The notes under the pieces are model-generated. The model had not been told where the DNA came from, made no database searches, and saw nothing but the letters and a program-made list of their open reading frames with translations. A stretch of DNA of 64,000 bases from Curtobacterium sp. MCBD17_013 (lineage in GTDB: Bacteria; Actinomycetota; Actinomycetes; Actinomycetales; Microbacteriaceae). The position numbers and the translations under genes were made by a program. Shown piece by piece: positions 42,196-50,103 of this stretch; the stretch's first letter is position 1, and each line of letters opens with the position of its first letter. Location: assembly GCF_003234565.1 (NCBI RefSeq), contig NZ_QKTU01000007.1, positions 62,001 to 126,000 on the forward strand, given 5' to 3'.

Positions 42196-43428
42196 CTACT
42201 GCGAGGTGGCTGCCGTGGAGCGCAGCGGAGCGGCGAAGAGTCCGGCTCCCGTGCTCATTTCGAGGATCGGGCCGTCGATCAGGATCTGCACCGTGCTGTC
42301 GTCGGCCACCACCGTGGCGCTCCATCCGCTGACCGGAGCGGACACGACCACCTTCCCGGCCGTCCGCTCGAGCGTGAGGACCGGCGCGCCGTCCCGGATG
42401 ACCTCGAGCTCGCCGAACTCCGGGTCCCAGTTGATGATGTCGGCTCGTCCGTCACTGACGAGCTCGACGTGGTCGAACGCCGTGTGCGCGGTGACGCCGC
42501 CGTCCCGGATGACGTCAGGGTGCGGGCGGGCGACGAGGACGTCGCCGTCGAGGGAGAGCACGTGGGGAACGCTCATCGCGCCGGTCCAGACGTCGCCATC
42601 GCGGTCGCGGATCTCCCGCAACCAGAAGACGAGCCCGGGGCGCCCGTCGGCGTCTCGGTAGAACGAGGGTGCGTAGTAGCTGTCTCCCCAGGTGAGCCGG
42701 CCCCAGTGTTCGACGGTGAACGCACCGTCGTTCCAGGCCCCCAGCCCGTACGCGACGTAGTGGAGCTCGTCATCACTCCAGACGGAGGTGATCAGGACGT
42801 CGACTCCGTCGATCGTGAAGACCTGCGGGCACTCCCAGAGCTTCCCGGTCCAGATCGGGTCGGAGGCAGCTGTGTCTCGTTGCGCCGCGATCCCGTCGTA
42901 CCTCCAGTCCCGCAGGTCCGGAGACGAGTACGACAGGGTGGCCGCCGTGGTGCCGTGGAGGTTCGCGCCGACGAGCATCCGCCACTGGTCTCCGTCCCGG
43001 AAGACGAACGGGTCGCGGTACACCTGCACGTCGAGGTCCGCTGGCGGGACAGCGACGATGTCGCCCTTGCACCATCGGATCCACTCCTCGTCGATGGGCG
43101 TCGCGGTTCGGATCCGGCCGATGCTGAAGTCCGCTGCGTCGATCGACGTGTAGAAGATCGTCGTCCTGTCTCCGTCGACGGCCAGCGACCCGGACCAGAT
43201 GCCGTCGTCGCCCTCTCCCGGCGCGAGGGCGACGGGTTGTTCGGTCCATGTCCGCAGGTCGGCGGAGGTGGCATGTCCCCAGTGGCAGGAGGGAGCCCAG
43301 CTGGTCTGACCCGGGACGTGCTGGAAGAACACGTGGTAGGTGCCGTCATGCCAGGTCAGGGACAGCGGGTCGTTGATCCAGCCGGCGCGGGCGGTCAGGT
43401 GGATGGTCGGGCGATCGTCGTCGATCAT
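42196..43428 (-). CDS. GH32 beta-fructosidase, module B
   Basis: Cytosolic GH32 of 410 aa, a paralogue of the module A enzyme (similar lengths, GDDGIWSGS, VYRDPFVF, IWTGKLWECPQV, and the tail ILIDGPILEMSTG). Catalytic Asp (WINDP), transition-state Asp (RDP) and acid/base Glu (EC) are present, but the normally conserved NDPNG is NDPLS. No signal peptide. Start ATG 43428 (MIDDDRP). It is the first gene of a GH32-GH91 operon and diverges from the module B importer, sharing a 152-bp control region with a LacI-type operator. Confidence 0.9.
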   Translation of the reverse strand: MIDDDRPTIHLTARAGWINDPLSLTWHDGTYHVFFQHVPGQTSWAPSCHWGHATSADLRTWTEQPVALAPGEGDDGIWSGSLAVDGDRTTIFYTSIDAADFSIGRIRTATPIDEEWIRWCKGDIVAVPPADLDVQVYRDPFVFRDGDQWRMLVGANLHGTTAATLSYSSPDLRDWRYDGIAAQRDTAASDPIWTGKLWECPQVFTIDGVDVLITSVWSDDELHYVAYGLGAWNDGAFTVEHWGRLTWGDSYYAPSFYRDADGRPGLVFWLREIRDRDGDVWTGAMSVPHVLSLDGDVLVARPHPDVIRDGGVTAHTAFDHVELVSDGRADIINWDPEFGELEVIRDGAPVLTLERTAGKVVVSAPVSGWSATVVADDSTVQILIDGPILEMSTGAGLFAAPLRSTAATSQ

Positions 43429-43466
43429 GCGCAGGAGTTCCCCTCGGGACGGGCGGTGTCGTCCGC

Positions 43467-43495
43467 TTGACGACCTTCCCGTGCTTGTATATCTT
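43467..43495 (+). promoter_or_regulatory. Promoter for the module B importer
   Basis: TTGACG (43467-43472), a 17-nt spacer, then TATCTT (43490-43495): good -35 and -10 matches. Transcription would start near 43502, just before the operator. Confidence 0.55.
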
Positions 43496-43508
43496 GAGCC
43501 AAGTCGTT

Positions 43509-43528
43509 TTGGCAAAACGCTTTGTCAA
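43509..43528. promoter_or_regulatory. LacI-type operator between GH32 and importer, module B
   Basis: TTGGCAAAACGCTTTGTCAA is a 20-bp palindrome with 16 matching positions and a CG centre. It overlaps the expected transcription start of the importer and lies 80 nt from the GH32 start, so one repressor could control both directions. Confidence 0.65.
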
Positions 43529-43580
43529 ACCCAACGTACCCGACCGCAGCATCGTTGCTGCAGACCAAGGAGACGAAGTG

Positions 43581-44882
43581 ATGATGCTTCGTAGGAAGCC
43601 CGGCGTTCGAGCCGGCAAGAAGGCCCGCATCGCCGCCGGTGCCGCCGTCGCGGTGGTCTCGGCACTGGTCCTCAGTGCCTGCGGTGCCGGTGGTGGTGGC
43701 AGCGCCAAGGCCACGAGCAGTCTGACGGTGCTCGTGGAGGCCGGTGGTCACGGCGAGCTGCAGCCGATCGCCGACCTGTACAAGAAGCAGACCGGGACCA
43801 AGGTCCAGTTCGTGGAGCTGCCGTACGACGGGCTCTACAACCGCGTGAACAGCGAACTCAACTCCGGTTCGGTGTCCTTCGACGTCGCTGCACTCGACGC
43901 GATCTGGCTCCCCACCTTCAAGGACGGCCTGACGCCGCTGAACTCGATGTTCACCGGCGACGTGAAGAAGGACCTGTTCCCGGCCGAGCTGCAGGAAGGC
44001 AAGATCGGCAGCGACTACGTCGGCATGCCCGCCTGGACGAACTCGGAGATCCTCTACTACCGCAAGGACCTCCTGGACGACCCGGCGAACAAGACGGCCT
44101 TCAAGCAGAAGTACGGCTACGACCTCACTCCGCCGACCACCTGGAAGCAGTACCAGGACGAAGCCGCGTTCTTCACCGAGGACGGCACGTACGGCACCGC
44201 GACCAAGGGCGCGGTGGAGACCGAGTACCTCGCCGCGCTCTCGCAGGCTGGCGAGAAGAACATGGTCATCGATGCCAAGGGCAACGTCACCCTCGGAGAC
44301 GCCGCGAGCTTGAAGGCGCTCGACTTCTACACCAGCATGCTGAAGTCGTCGGCACCCGGCGCAGCGCAGACCGACTGGGCGGCGTCGCAGAACCTCTTCT
44401 ACCAGGGCAAGACCGCGCTCATGCTGTTCTGGGGACACGCGTACCGCCAGATCCCGAAGGACTCGAAGGTCTACGGCAAGGTCGGCGTCGCACCGATGAT
44501 CGCCGGCCCCGCTGGCGTCGCCGGTGTCCCCGGCCCGTACTACCTCAGCGTCCCGAAGGCGTCGCCGAACCAGGCCGCGGCGAAGAAGTTCATCGAGTTC
44601 GCCTACGAGCACAACGACCTGAGCGCGACCACCGACCTCGGCCTGGCCGCACGGGTGTCCGCTTTCCAGAAGTACGAGGGCAAGCCCGGATACGAAGCAT
44701 TCGCCCCCATGGTGAAGACGCTGCAGGCGAAGGGCACGATCCCGCGTCCGTCGAACCCGAAGTGGCAGCAGATCGTCGACAACGCGCTCGTTCCGATGCT
44801 GCAGAAGGCCGTTCGGCCGGGCGCCGACAACCAGCAGCTCCTGGATCAGGCCAAGACCAAGATCCAGGGCATCCTCAAGTGA
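43581..44882 (+). CDS. Sugar ABC substrate-binding lipoprotein, module B
   Basis: Family-1 binding protein of 433 aa; signal segment ends in lipobox LSAC after a basic start RRKPGVRAGKKAR. The mature part opens LTVLVEAGGHGELQPIADLYKKQTG and has FDVAALDAIWLPTFKDGL. It is clearly different in sequence from the module A binding protein. Start ATG 43581, with AAGGAG 8 nt upstream; a second ATG follows directly. First gene of the module B importer operon. Confidence 0.88.
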   Translation: MMLRRKPGVRAGKKARIAAGAAVAVVSALVLSACGAGGGGSAKATSSLTVLVEAGGHGELQPIADLYKKQTGTKVQFVELPYDGLYNRVNSELNSGSVSFDVAALDAIWLPTFKDGLTPLNSMFTGDVKKDLFPAELQEGKIGSDYVGMPAWTNSEILYYRKDLLDDPANKTAFKQKYGYDLTPPTTWKQYQDEAAFFTEDGTYGTATKGAVETEYLAALSQAGEKNMVIDAKGNVTLGDAASLKALDFYTSMLKSSAPGAAQTDWAASQNLFYQGKTALMLFWGHAYRQIPKDSKVYGKVGVAPMIAGPAGVAGVPGPYYLSVPKASPNQAAAKKFIEFAYEHNDLSATTDLGLAARVSAFQKYEGKPGYEAFAPMVKTLQAKGTIPRPSNPKWQQIVDNALVPMLQKAVRPGADNQQLLDQAKTKIQGILK

Positions 44883-44887
44883 CGGGT

Positions 44888-44907
44888 GGTGGCCCTTCGG
44901 GGCCACC
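44888..44907 (+). terminator. UUCG-loop hairpin after the module B binding protein
   Basis: GGTGGCCC, loop TTCG, GGGCCACC: perfect 8-bp stem with a stable tetraloop, 5 nt after the stop codon. It mirrors the hairpin at 38152 in module A and probably tunes permease expression or protects the mRNA 3' end. Confidence 0.6.
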
Positions 44908-44932
44908 GATCCCTCCCGACCGAAAGTCGCTC

Positions 44933-45817
44933 GTGCGTACAACCGACCGACGCTTCGCCGCGCTCATGATCCTGCCGGCAGCGCTGTTCCTCCTCGTCTT
45001 CATCGGCTGGCCGCTGATCCAGTTCGTCAGCAACAGCTTCTTCGACATCAACCAGCTCGCCGGCACCCGTCGGTTCGTCGGCTTCGGCAACTACGTCACC
45101 GCGTTCACCGACCCCGACTTCGGCAACTCGGCGTGGCGCACGGCGGTCTACACGGCCATCGTCGTCTTCTTCGAGTTCGCGATCGGTCTGCTCGTCGCAC
45201 TCCTGTTCGCGACGATCGGGGACCGCTCGCGCGTCTTCCGCACGATCTTCCTGTACCCGCTGATGATCGCCCCGATCGTGGCCGGCCTGCTCTGGAAGTT
45301 CCTGCTCAGCGACAACTTCGGGATCGTCGGTCAGCTGCTGTACGACGCGCATCTGCTGCCGCAGCCCAATGCGATCCAATGGCTGAGCGACCCCGAGATC
45401 GCGCTGGTGTCGGTGTCGATCCCCGACGTGTGGCTCACGACGTCGTTCATCACCCTCGTGCTCTTCGCCGGGTTGCAGAACATCCCGGGAGACGTGCTCG
45501 AGGCGGCGAGACTCGACGGCGCACGATACCCGACGCTGCTGTTCCGCATCGTGATCCCGCTGCTCCGTCCGGTCATCGCGGTCGCGCTGATCGTCCGCGG
45601 CGTCGACGCCGCGCGCGCGTTCGACGTGATCGTCCTGCAGACGAACGGCGGACCCCAGAACGCCACCGAGACGATGTCACTGCTGGTGTACCAGACGCAG
45701 ATCAGGTACGGCGACCCCGGGCTCGCGAGCGCGATGGGCACCATCTACCTCATCGCGATGCTGGCCGTGGCCATCTTCGCGATCTTCAAGATCTGGCGAC
45801 CCGGGAGTGAGCAGTGA
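44933..45817 (+). CDS. CUT1 sugar ABC permease (MalF type), module B
   Basis: Inner-membrane permease of 294 aa with six helices and the loop VLEAARLDGARYPTLLFRIVIPLL. I chose GTG 44933 because it leaves the UUCG hairpin outside the coding region and gives a normal N-terminus (VRTTDRRFAALMILPA). A GTG at 44879, overlapping the binding-protein stop as GTGA, would add 18 residues and is the alternative. Confidence 0.85.
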   Translation: MRTTDRRFAALMILPAALFLLVFIGWPLIQFVSNSFFDINQLAGTRRFVGFGNYVTAFTDPDFGNSAWRTAVYTAIVVFFEFAIGLLVALLFATIGDRSRVFRTIFLYPLMIAPIVAGLLWKFLLSDNFGIVGQLLYDAHLLPQPNAIQWLSDPEIALVSVSIPDVWLTTSFITLVLFAGLQNIPGDVLEAARLDGARYPTLLFRIVIPLLRPVIAVALIVRGVDAARAFDVIVLQTNGGPQNATETMSLLVYQTQIRYGDPGLASAMGTIYLIAMLAVAIFAIFKIWRPGSEQ

Positions 45818-46653
45818 ACGGCCTCGAATCACAACGCACCGGCACGAGGACGATCCTCTGGATCGCCCTGATCCTCCTGGTGGTGCTGTACGCGTTCCCA
45901 TTCCTCTACATGCTGCTCACCTCGCTCAAGGTGCCGGTGGAGACCATCGCCGTGCCGCCGCGGATCCTGCCGCACAACTGGACGCTGCAGAACTACGCCT
46001 CGGCGCTCGGCACCAGCGGCGTGCCGGCGTCCTTCGTCAACAGCATCGTCACCGCCGTGATCAGCACCGCGATGTCGCTCGTCCTCGCGGTTCCGGCTGC
46101 CTACGCGGTGACCCGCTACCGGACCCGCTTCGGACAGGTGTTCATCCTCGTCGCACTCGTGACACGGATGGTCCCCGCGATCGTGGTCGGCGCTCCGCTG
46201 ATCACGATGTTCCGCACGATCGGCATCCAGGACACCTCGTTCGGACTCGCGATCGCGCACACCACGATCTCCCTGCCGCTGTCGATCTGGCTGCTGTCGA
46301 GCTTCTTCCAGGCAGTGCCCGAAGAACTCGAAGAAGCAGCACGCGTCGACGGCGCGTCACGGATCGGTGCGCTGGTCCGAGTCATCCTCCCGGTCACCGC
46401 CGGAGGCCTCGCCGTGACCGCGATCTTCGCGTTCCTCGCGTCCTGGAACGACTACATCTTCGCGCTCTTGCTGACCTCGGTGCGGGCGCAGACGACACCG
46501 CTGATGATCGCCGACTTCCAGACCCAGTTCGGGCTCGACTGGGGAACGATGACCGCCCTCGGCATCGTCTACTCGGTCCCCGTCATCCTCCTGACATTCG
46601 TGCTGCAACGGCACATCGTCGCAGGACTCACGCTCGGGGCGGTGAAGGGCTGA
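45814..46653 (+). CDS. CUT1 sugar ABC permease (MalG type), module B
   Basis: Inner-membrane permease of 279 aa with six helices, the coupling loop ELEEAARVDGASRIGALVRVILPV and C-terminus LTLGAVKG. The GTG at 45814 overlaps the previous stop as GTGA, showing translational coupling. Channel partner of the preceding gene. Confidence 0.9.
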   Translation: MNGLESQRTGTRTILWIALILLVVLYAFPFLYMLLTSLKVPVETIAVPPRILPHNWTLQNYASALGTSGVPASFVNSIVTAVISTAMSLVLAVPAAYAVTRYRTRFGQVFILVALVTRMVPAIVVGAPLITMFRTIGIQDTSFGLAIAHTTISLPLSIWLLSSFFQAVPEELEEAARVDGASRIGALVRVILPVTAGGLAVTAIFAFLASWNDYIFALLLTSVRAQTTPLMIADFQTQFGLDWGTMTALGIVYSVPVILLTFVLQRHIVAGLTLGAVKG

Positions 46654-46876
46654 CGACAGTCTCGGGCGGGTGGTCGAACCGGTTGGATCTAAGGTGAACC
46701 AGGCAGCCGAGCGCATGACGGAGCCATCGTCTGGTCGAGCGCCGACCGCTGGACGCACCGCCGTCGTGCGAGTGGGACAGCGCGGTGACGGGGAACAGAG
46801 GACGCCGTCAGATGCTGACGATGAGCGTCGGGAGGCGGCCGAGCAATCGGCCGGTGGTCAGCGAGAAGGAGCCACG

Positions 46877-47911
46877 GTGAATCGCAGACGTGTCGGCATC
46901 AAGGACGTCGCCGCTGAGGCCGGCGTGTCGGTGACCACCGTCTCGCACATCCTCAACGACGTCGACTTCCTGCGCGCGAGCGATGAGACCCGCGAACGGG
47001 TCAAGGACGCCGCGAAGCGGCTCGGCTACGGCCCGAATCGCATGGCGCGGGGCTTGCGCATGCAGCGGTCCGAGATGATCGGGCTCCTCAGCGAGGAGAT
47101 CGCGACCACGCCGCACGCCGGACGCATCATCCTCGGTGCACAGAACGCCGCGCGCCGGCATGGTCTGACACTCGTGATCATCAACACCGAGCGCGACGAC
47201 GTCGCTGCGAACGCGACCGCGCTCATCCGGCAGCAGGTCGACGGTGTCCTCTACGCCACGATGTTCCACCGCGAGATCACGCCGCCGACCGAACTCGACG
47301 GGATCCCCACCGTCGTCATCGACTCCACGGATCGGACGGGCACACATCCCGCCGTCGCCCCCGATGAGCGCGGCGGTGCACGGGCCGCCATGCAGGAGCT
47401 CTTGACGCACGGCCATCGCCGGATCGGTTTCATGAACAACGTCGATGACGTGCCAGCCACACGGGAACGCCTTGCGGGATACCGGGAGAGCCTGCAGCAG
47501 GCGGGCATCACGGTCGATGAGACGCTCGTCCACGCGGCACCGTCCGAGAGCCCCGGAGGGTACGAGGCCGCGCGCGCGCTCCTCGGACTCCCGGACCGCC
47601 CGACCGCCCTGTTCTGCTACAACGACCGGATGGCGATGGGCGCCTACCGTGCCGCCGCCGAGATGGGCCTGCGCATCCCCCAGGACGTCTCGATCGTCGG
47701 GTTCGACAACCAGGAGATCATCGCGGAAGGGCTCTTCCCGGCACTGACGACGGTGGCCCTCCCGCACTACGAGATGGGCGAGTGGGCCCTCGAGCGACTC
47801 GTCCAGCTGCAGGGCGGGAGCCCAGCGGACGACCACACGGCGGACACCGAGCCGGTGTTCCTGCCCTGCCCGATCGTCCGCCGTGAATCGATAGCCACTC
47901 CCCCGAGATGA
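46877..47911 (+). CDS. LacI-family regulator, module B
   Basis: Transcription factor of 344 aa. Helix-turn-helix GIKDVAAEAGVSVTTVSHIL, hinge ARGLRMQRSEMIGLL, sensor domain with APDERGGARAAMQELLTHGHRRIGF and CYNDRMAMGAY. The sensor domain resembles that of the module A regulator while the recognition helices differ, consistent with different operators. GTG 46877 has AAGGAG 6 nt upstream. It follows the importer genes after 223 nt and precedes the kinase, and is the likely ligand of the palindrome at 43509. Confidence 0.88.
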   Translation: MNRRRVGIKDVAAEAGVSVTTVSHILNDVDFLRASDETRERVKDAAKRLGYGPNRMARGLRMQRSEMIGLLSEEIATTPHAGRIILGAQNAARRHGLTLVIINTERDDVAANATALIRQQVDGVLYATMFHREITPPTELDGIPTVVIDSTDRTGTHPAVAPDERGGARAAMQELLTHGHRRIGFMNNVDDVPATRERLAGYRESLQQAGITVDETLVHAAPSESPGGYEAARALLGLPDRPTALFCYNDRMAMGAYRAAAEMGLRIPQDVSIVGFDNQEIIAEGLFPALTTVALPHYEMGEWALERLVQLQGGSPADDHTADTEPVFLPCPIVRRESIATPPR

Positions 47912-47950
47912 CGATGCGACGGTGATCCCACCGCGCAGCGAAGGATTGTG

Positions 47951-48886
47951 ATGAACCCCTCCTCCCCACCTGCCCTGGTCCTCGGTGAGGCCCTCATCGA
48001 CGCGGTCGTCGACGCGGCCGGGAGCCGGCTGACCCCAGGCGGAAGCCCGATGAACGTGGCCGTGGGGCTCGCCCGACTCGGTGTTCCCGTCACGCTCGCC
48101 ACGCAGTTCGGTGATGACGAGTACGGCCGCCTGATCGCTGCGCACCTCGCGAAGGACCACGTCACCGTCGACCGTGCAGACGGTCGGACATCGGTGGCCC
48201 GTGCCGAGCTCAACGCGGACGGTTCCGCGCGATACGACTTCGACATCGAGTGGGATCGGGTTGCGCCGGTGACTGCCACCGTGCCCGCGGTCGCGCACAC
48301 GGGGTCCATCGGCGCGTTCCTGCAGCCCGGAAACCGGGCAGCGGCCGATCTGTTCCGCCAGCTTCCCCCGTCGACGATCCGCAGCTTCGACCCGAACATA
48401 CGGCCAGCCCTGCTCGATCGGGAGGCAGCGCTCGAGCAGTTCCACCTCCTCGTCGGTCGCGCGCACGTCGTCAAGCTCAGTGACGAAGACGCCGAGTGGA
48501 TCCATCCCGGCGTCGACCCGGACGGCGTCCTCGATCGCCTCCTCGACGCCGGAGTCCGGCTCGCTGCAATCACGAGGGGCGCGGCCGGGTCGGTCATCGC
48601 CGGTGCCGCCGGCCGGGTGGAGGTGCGGGCACCAACCGTGGATGTGGCCGACACCATCGGAGCGGGAGACGCGTACATGTCGGGCCTGCTCTTCGCGCTG
48701 CTGCGGGGCGACGGTCTCCGCCGGGTACGGGACGCAACAGTGGATGCGACCACGCTGGCCCGAGTGGGCGCGGTCGCTGCCGCGTCGGCGGCGGTGGCCG
48801 TGAGCCGGCCGGGGGCGAACCCTCCGACACCTGGTGAGCTCCTCGCCGCCACCGAGGAACCGGCATCGGATCCGCACATCGCCTGA
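47951..48886 (+). CDS. PfkB-family sugar kinase (fructokinase candidate)
   Basis: Ribokinase/PfkB-fold kinase of 311 aa. The N-terminal substrate motif is PGGSPMNVAVGLARLGVPV; the C-terminal signature is VADTIGAGDAYMSGLLFALL with the catalytic Asp. The overall form, including VLGEALIDAVVDAAG at the start, is like bacterial fructokinases. It would convert fructose released by GH32 to fructose 6-phosphate. The ATG at 47951 has GAAGGA 5 nt upstream. It is 39 nt after the module B lacI gene and probably serves both modules. Confidence 0.85.
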   Translation: MNPSSPPALVLGEALIDAVVDAAGSRLTPGGSPMNVAVGLARLGVPVTLATQFGDDEYGRLIAAHLAKDHVTVDRADGRTSVARAELNADGSARYDFDIEWDRVAPVTATVPAVAHTGSIGAFLQPGNRAAADLFRQLPPSTIRSFDPNIRPALLDREAALEQFHLLVGRAHVVKLSDEDAEWIHPGVDPDGVLDRLLDAGVRLAAITRGAAGSVIAGAAGRVEVRAPTVDVADTIGAGDAYMSGLLFALLRGDGLRRVRDATVDATTLARVGAVAAASAAVAVSRPGANPPTPGELLAATEEPASDPHIA

Positions 48887-49003
48887 CGTCCGGGATGACG
48901 AACACCGGCCGGGCGCTTGTGCGTCCCGGCTCGTCGGGGCAGCTCCGTGCGGACCGTCCGCCTGCCCCACTCGGAGCGTCGTCGCGCCCCGAGTCGAACC
49001 GCG

Positions 49004-50086
49004 TCACCTGCTCGTCGGTCTCCCGGTCGTCGTCCCGTGGTCCACGGCCGACGGGGCGAGGAGCTCGCATCCGCAGCTCCGGCCGACGACGAGGTTCCCA
49101 CGGAGCCGACTGCGCGCTGCCGGAGCCGTCGGGTCCGCGATGCCTGCGATGAGCTGCCGGGCGGCGAGTTCCGCGATCAGCTCGACGTCCTGCCGCACCG
49201 TCGACAGCGGCGGCACGGTGTACGGGGCGATCCGCGTGCCTCCCACTGCGACGACGGCGACGTCCTCGGGGACGCGGAGCCCGAGCTCCGCACAGGCGGA
49301 GATGACGCCGACCGCCTGGGCGTCGTTCGTGGCGAAGACGGCGGTGGGGCCGCGGCCGTGGACGACCCAGGGACGACCGTGACTGCTCAGGAGCTGCATG
49401 GCGGCCGAGTACCCACCCTCCTCCGAGATCTCCCCGTATGCGAGCAGTTCCGGTCCGGAGGGCAGTCCCTCGCTCCCGGTCGCGGTGCGCCACCCGGCGA
49501 TGCGCTCCGCCTCGCTGGTGAGCCGCGGCGTCCCGGCGATGCAGGCGACCAGCATGTGCCCGTGCTGCAGGACCAGGTGCCCGACGGCGGTCGCGGCGTC
49601 CAACGCGTCCTGAGCGCTCACGGTCGACCAGCCCGGATGGGTCCCCGCTCCGTCGAGACTCACCACGGGACGATCGGCCTGCCACGTCGGGGTGCTGGCG
49701 AGCGAGACCCCGGGGGCGAACACGAGGCCGTCGACGTTGCGGTCGATGAAGGACTGCAGGTACCGCTCCTCACGTGCCCGGTCGAAGTACGTGTTGCCGG
49801 TGAGCACGAGGTAGCCCCGAGCGCTGAACTGCCGCTCCACCGACTCCCCGAGTTCCGCCATGAACGGATCGCGGGGGTTCGGCGTGAGGTACCCGATCGA
49901 CCGGGTGCTGCCGTTGCGGAGCGACGACGCGATGGCGTTCGGTCGGTACCCGAGGTCGGCGATCGCCGCCTCGACCCGCTCGCGGGTGGTGGCGGAGACG
50001 GGGCGCGGCCCGTTGTTGATGACGTAGCTCACGACGGCGGGCGAGACCCCCGCAGCCCGAGCGACGTCCGACCGTGTCACTGGCAT
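49004..50086 (-). CDS. LacI-family regulator of the nucleoside operon
   Basis: Transcription factor of 360 aa. Helix-turn-helix TRSDVARAAGVSPAVVSYVI, hinge IASSLRNGSTRSIGYLTPNP, sensor domain with VAVGGTRIAPYTVPPLSTVRQD. It is the last gene of the operon nucleoside hydrolase-importer-ribokinase, 17 nt after the ribokinase stop, so it is probably co-expressed and autoregulated through the two CAAC-CG-GTTG-type sites at 55419 and 55452. A nucleoside or ribose is the likely inducer. Confidence 0.88.
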   Translation of the reverse strand: MPVTRSDVARAAGVSPAVVSYVINNGPRPVSATTRERVEAAIADLGYRPNAIASSLRNGSTRSIGYLTPNPRDPFMAELGESVERQFSARGYLVLTGNTYFDRAREERYLQSFIDRNVDGLVFAPGVSLASTPTWQADRPVVSLDGAGTHPGWSTVSAQDALDAATAVGHLVLQHGHMLVACIAGTPRLTSEAERIAGWRTATGSEGLPSGPELLAYGEISEEGGYSAAMQLLSSHGRPWVVHGRGPTAVFATNDAQAVGVISACAELGLRVPEDVAVVAVGGTRIAPYTVPPLSTVRQDVELIAELAARQLIAGIADPTAPAARSRLRGNLVVGRSCGCELLAPSAVDHGTTTGRPTSR

Positions 50087-50103
50087 GGGTCGATCTTCCC
50101 GCG

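Noticed and set aside
46808..48970. 720-codon open frame on the minus strand opposite lacI and the kinase
   Set aside because: Shadow frame; the plus strand encodes well-recognised LacI and PfkB proteins with good start sites.
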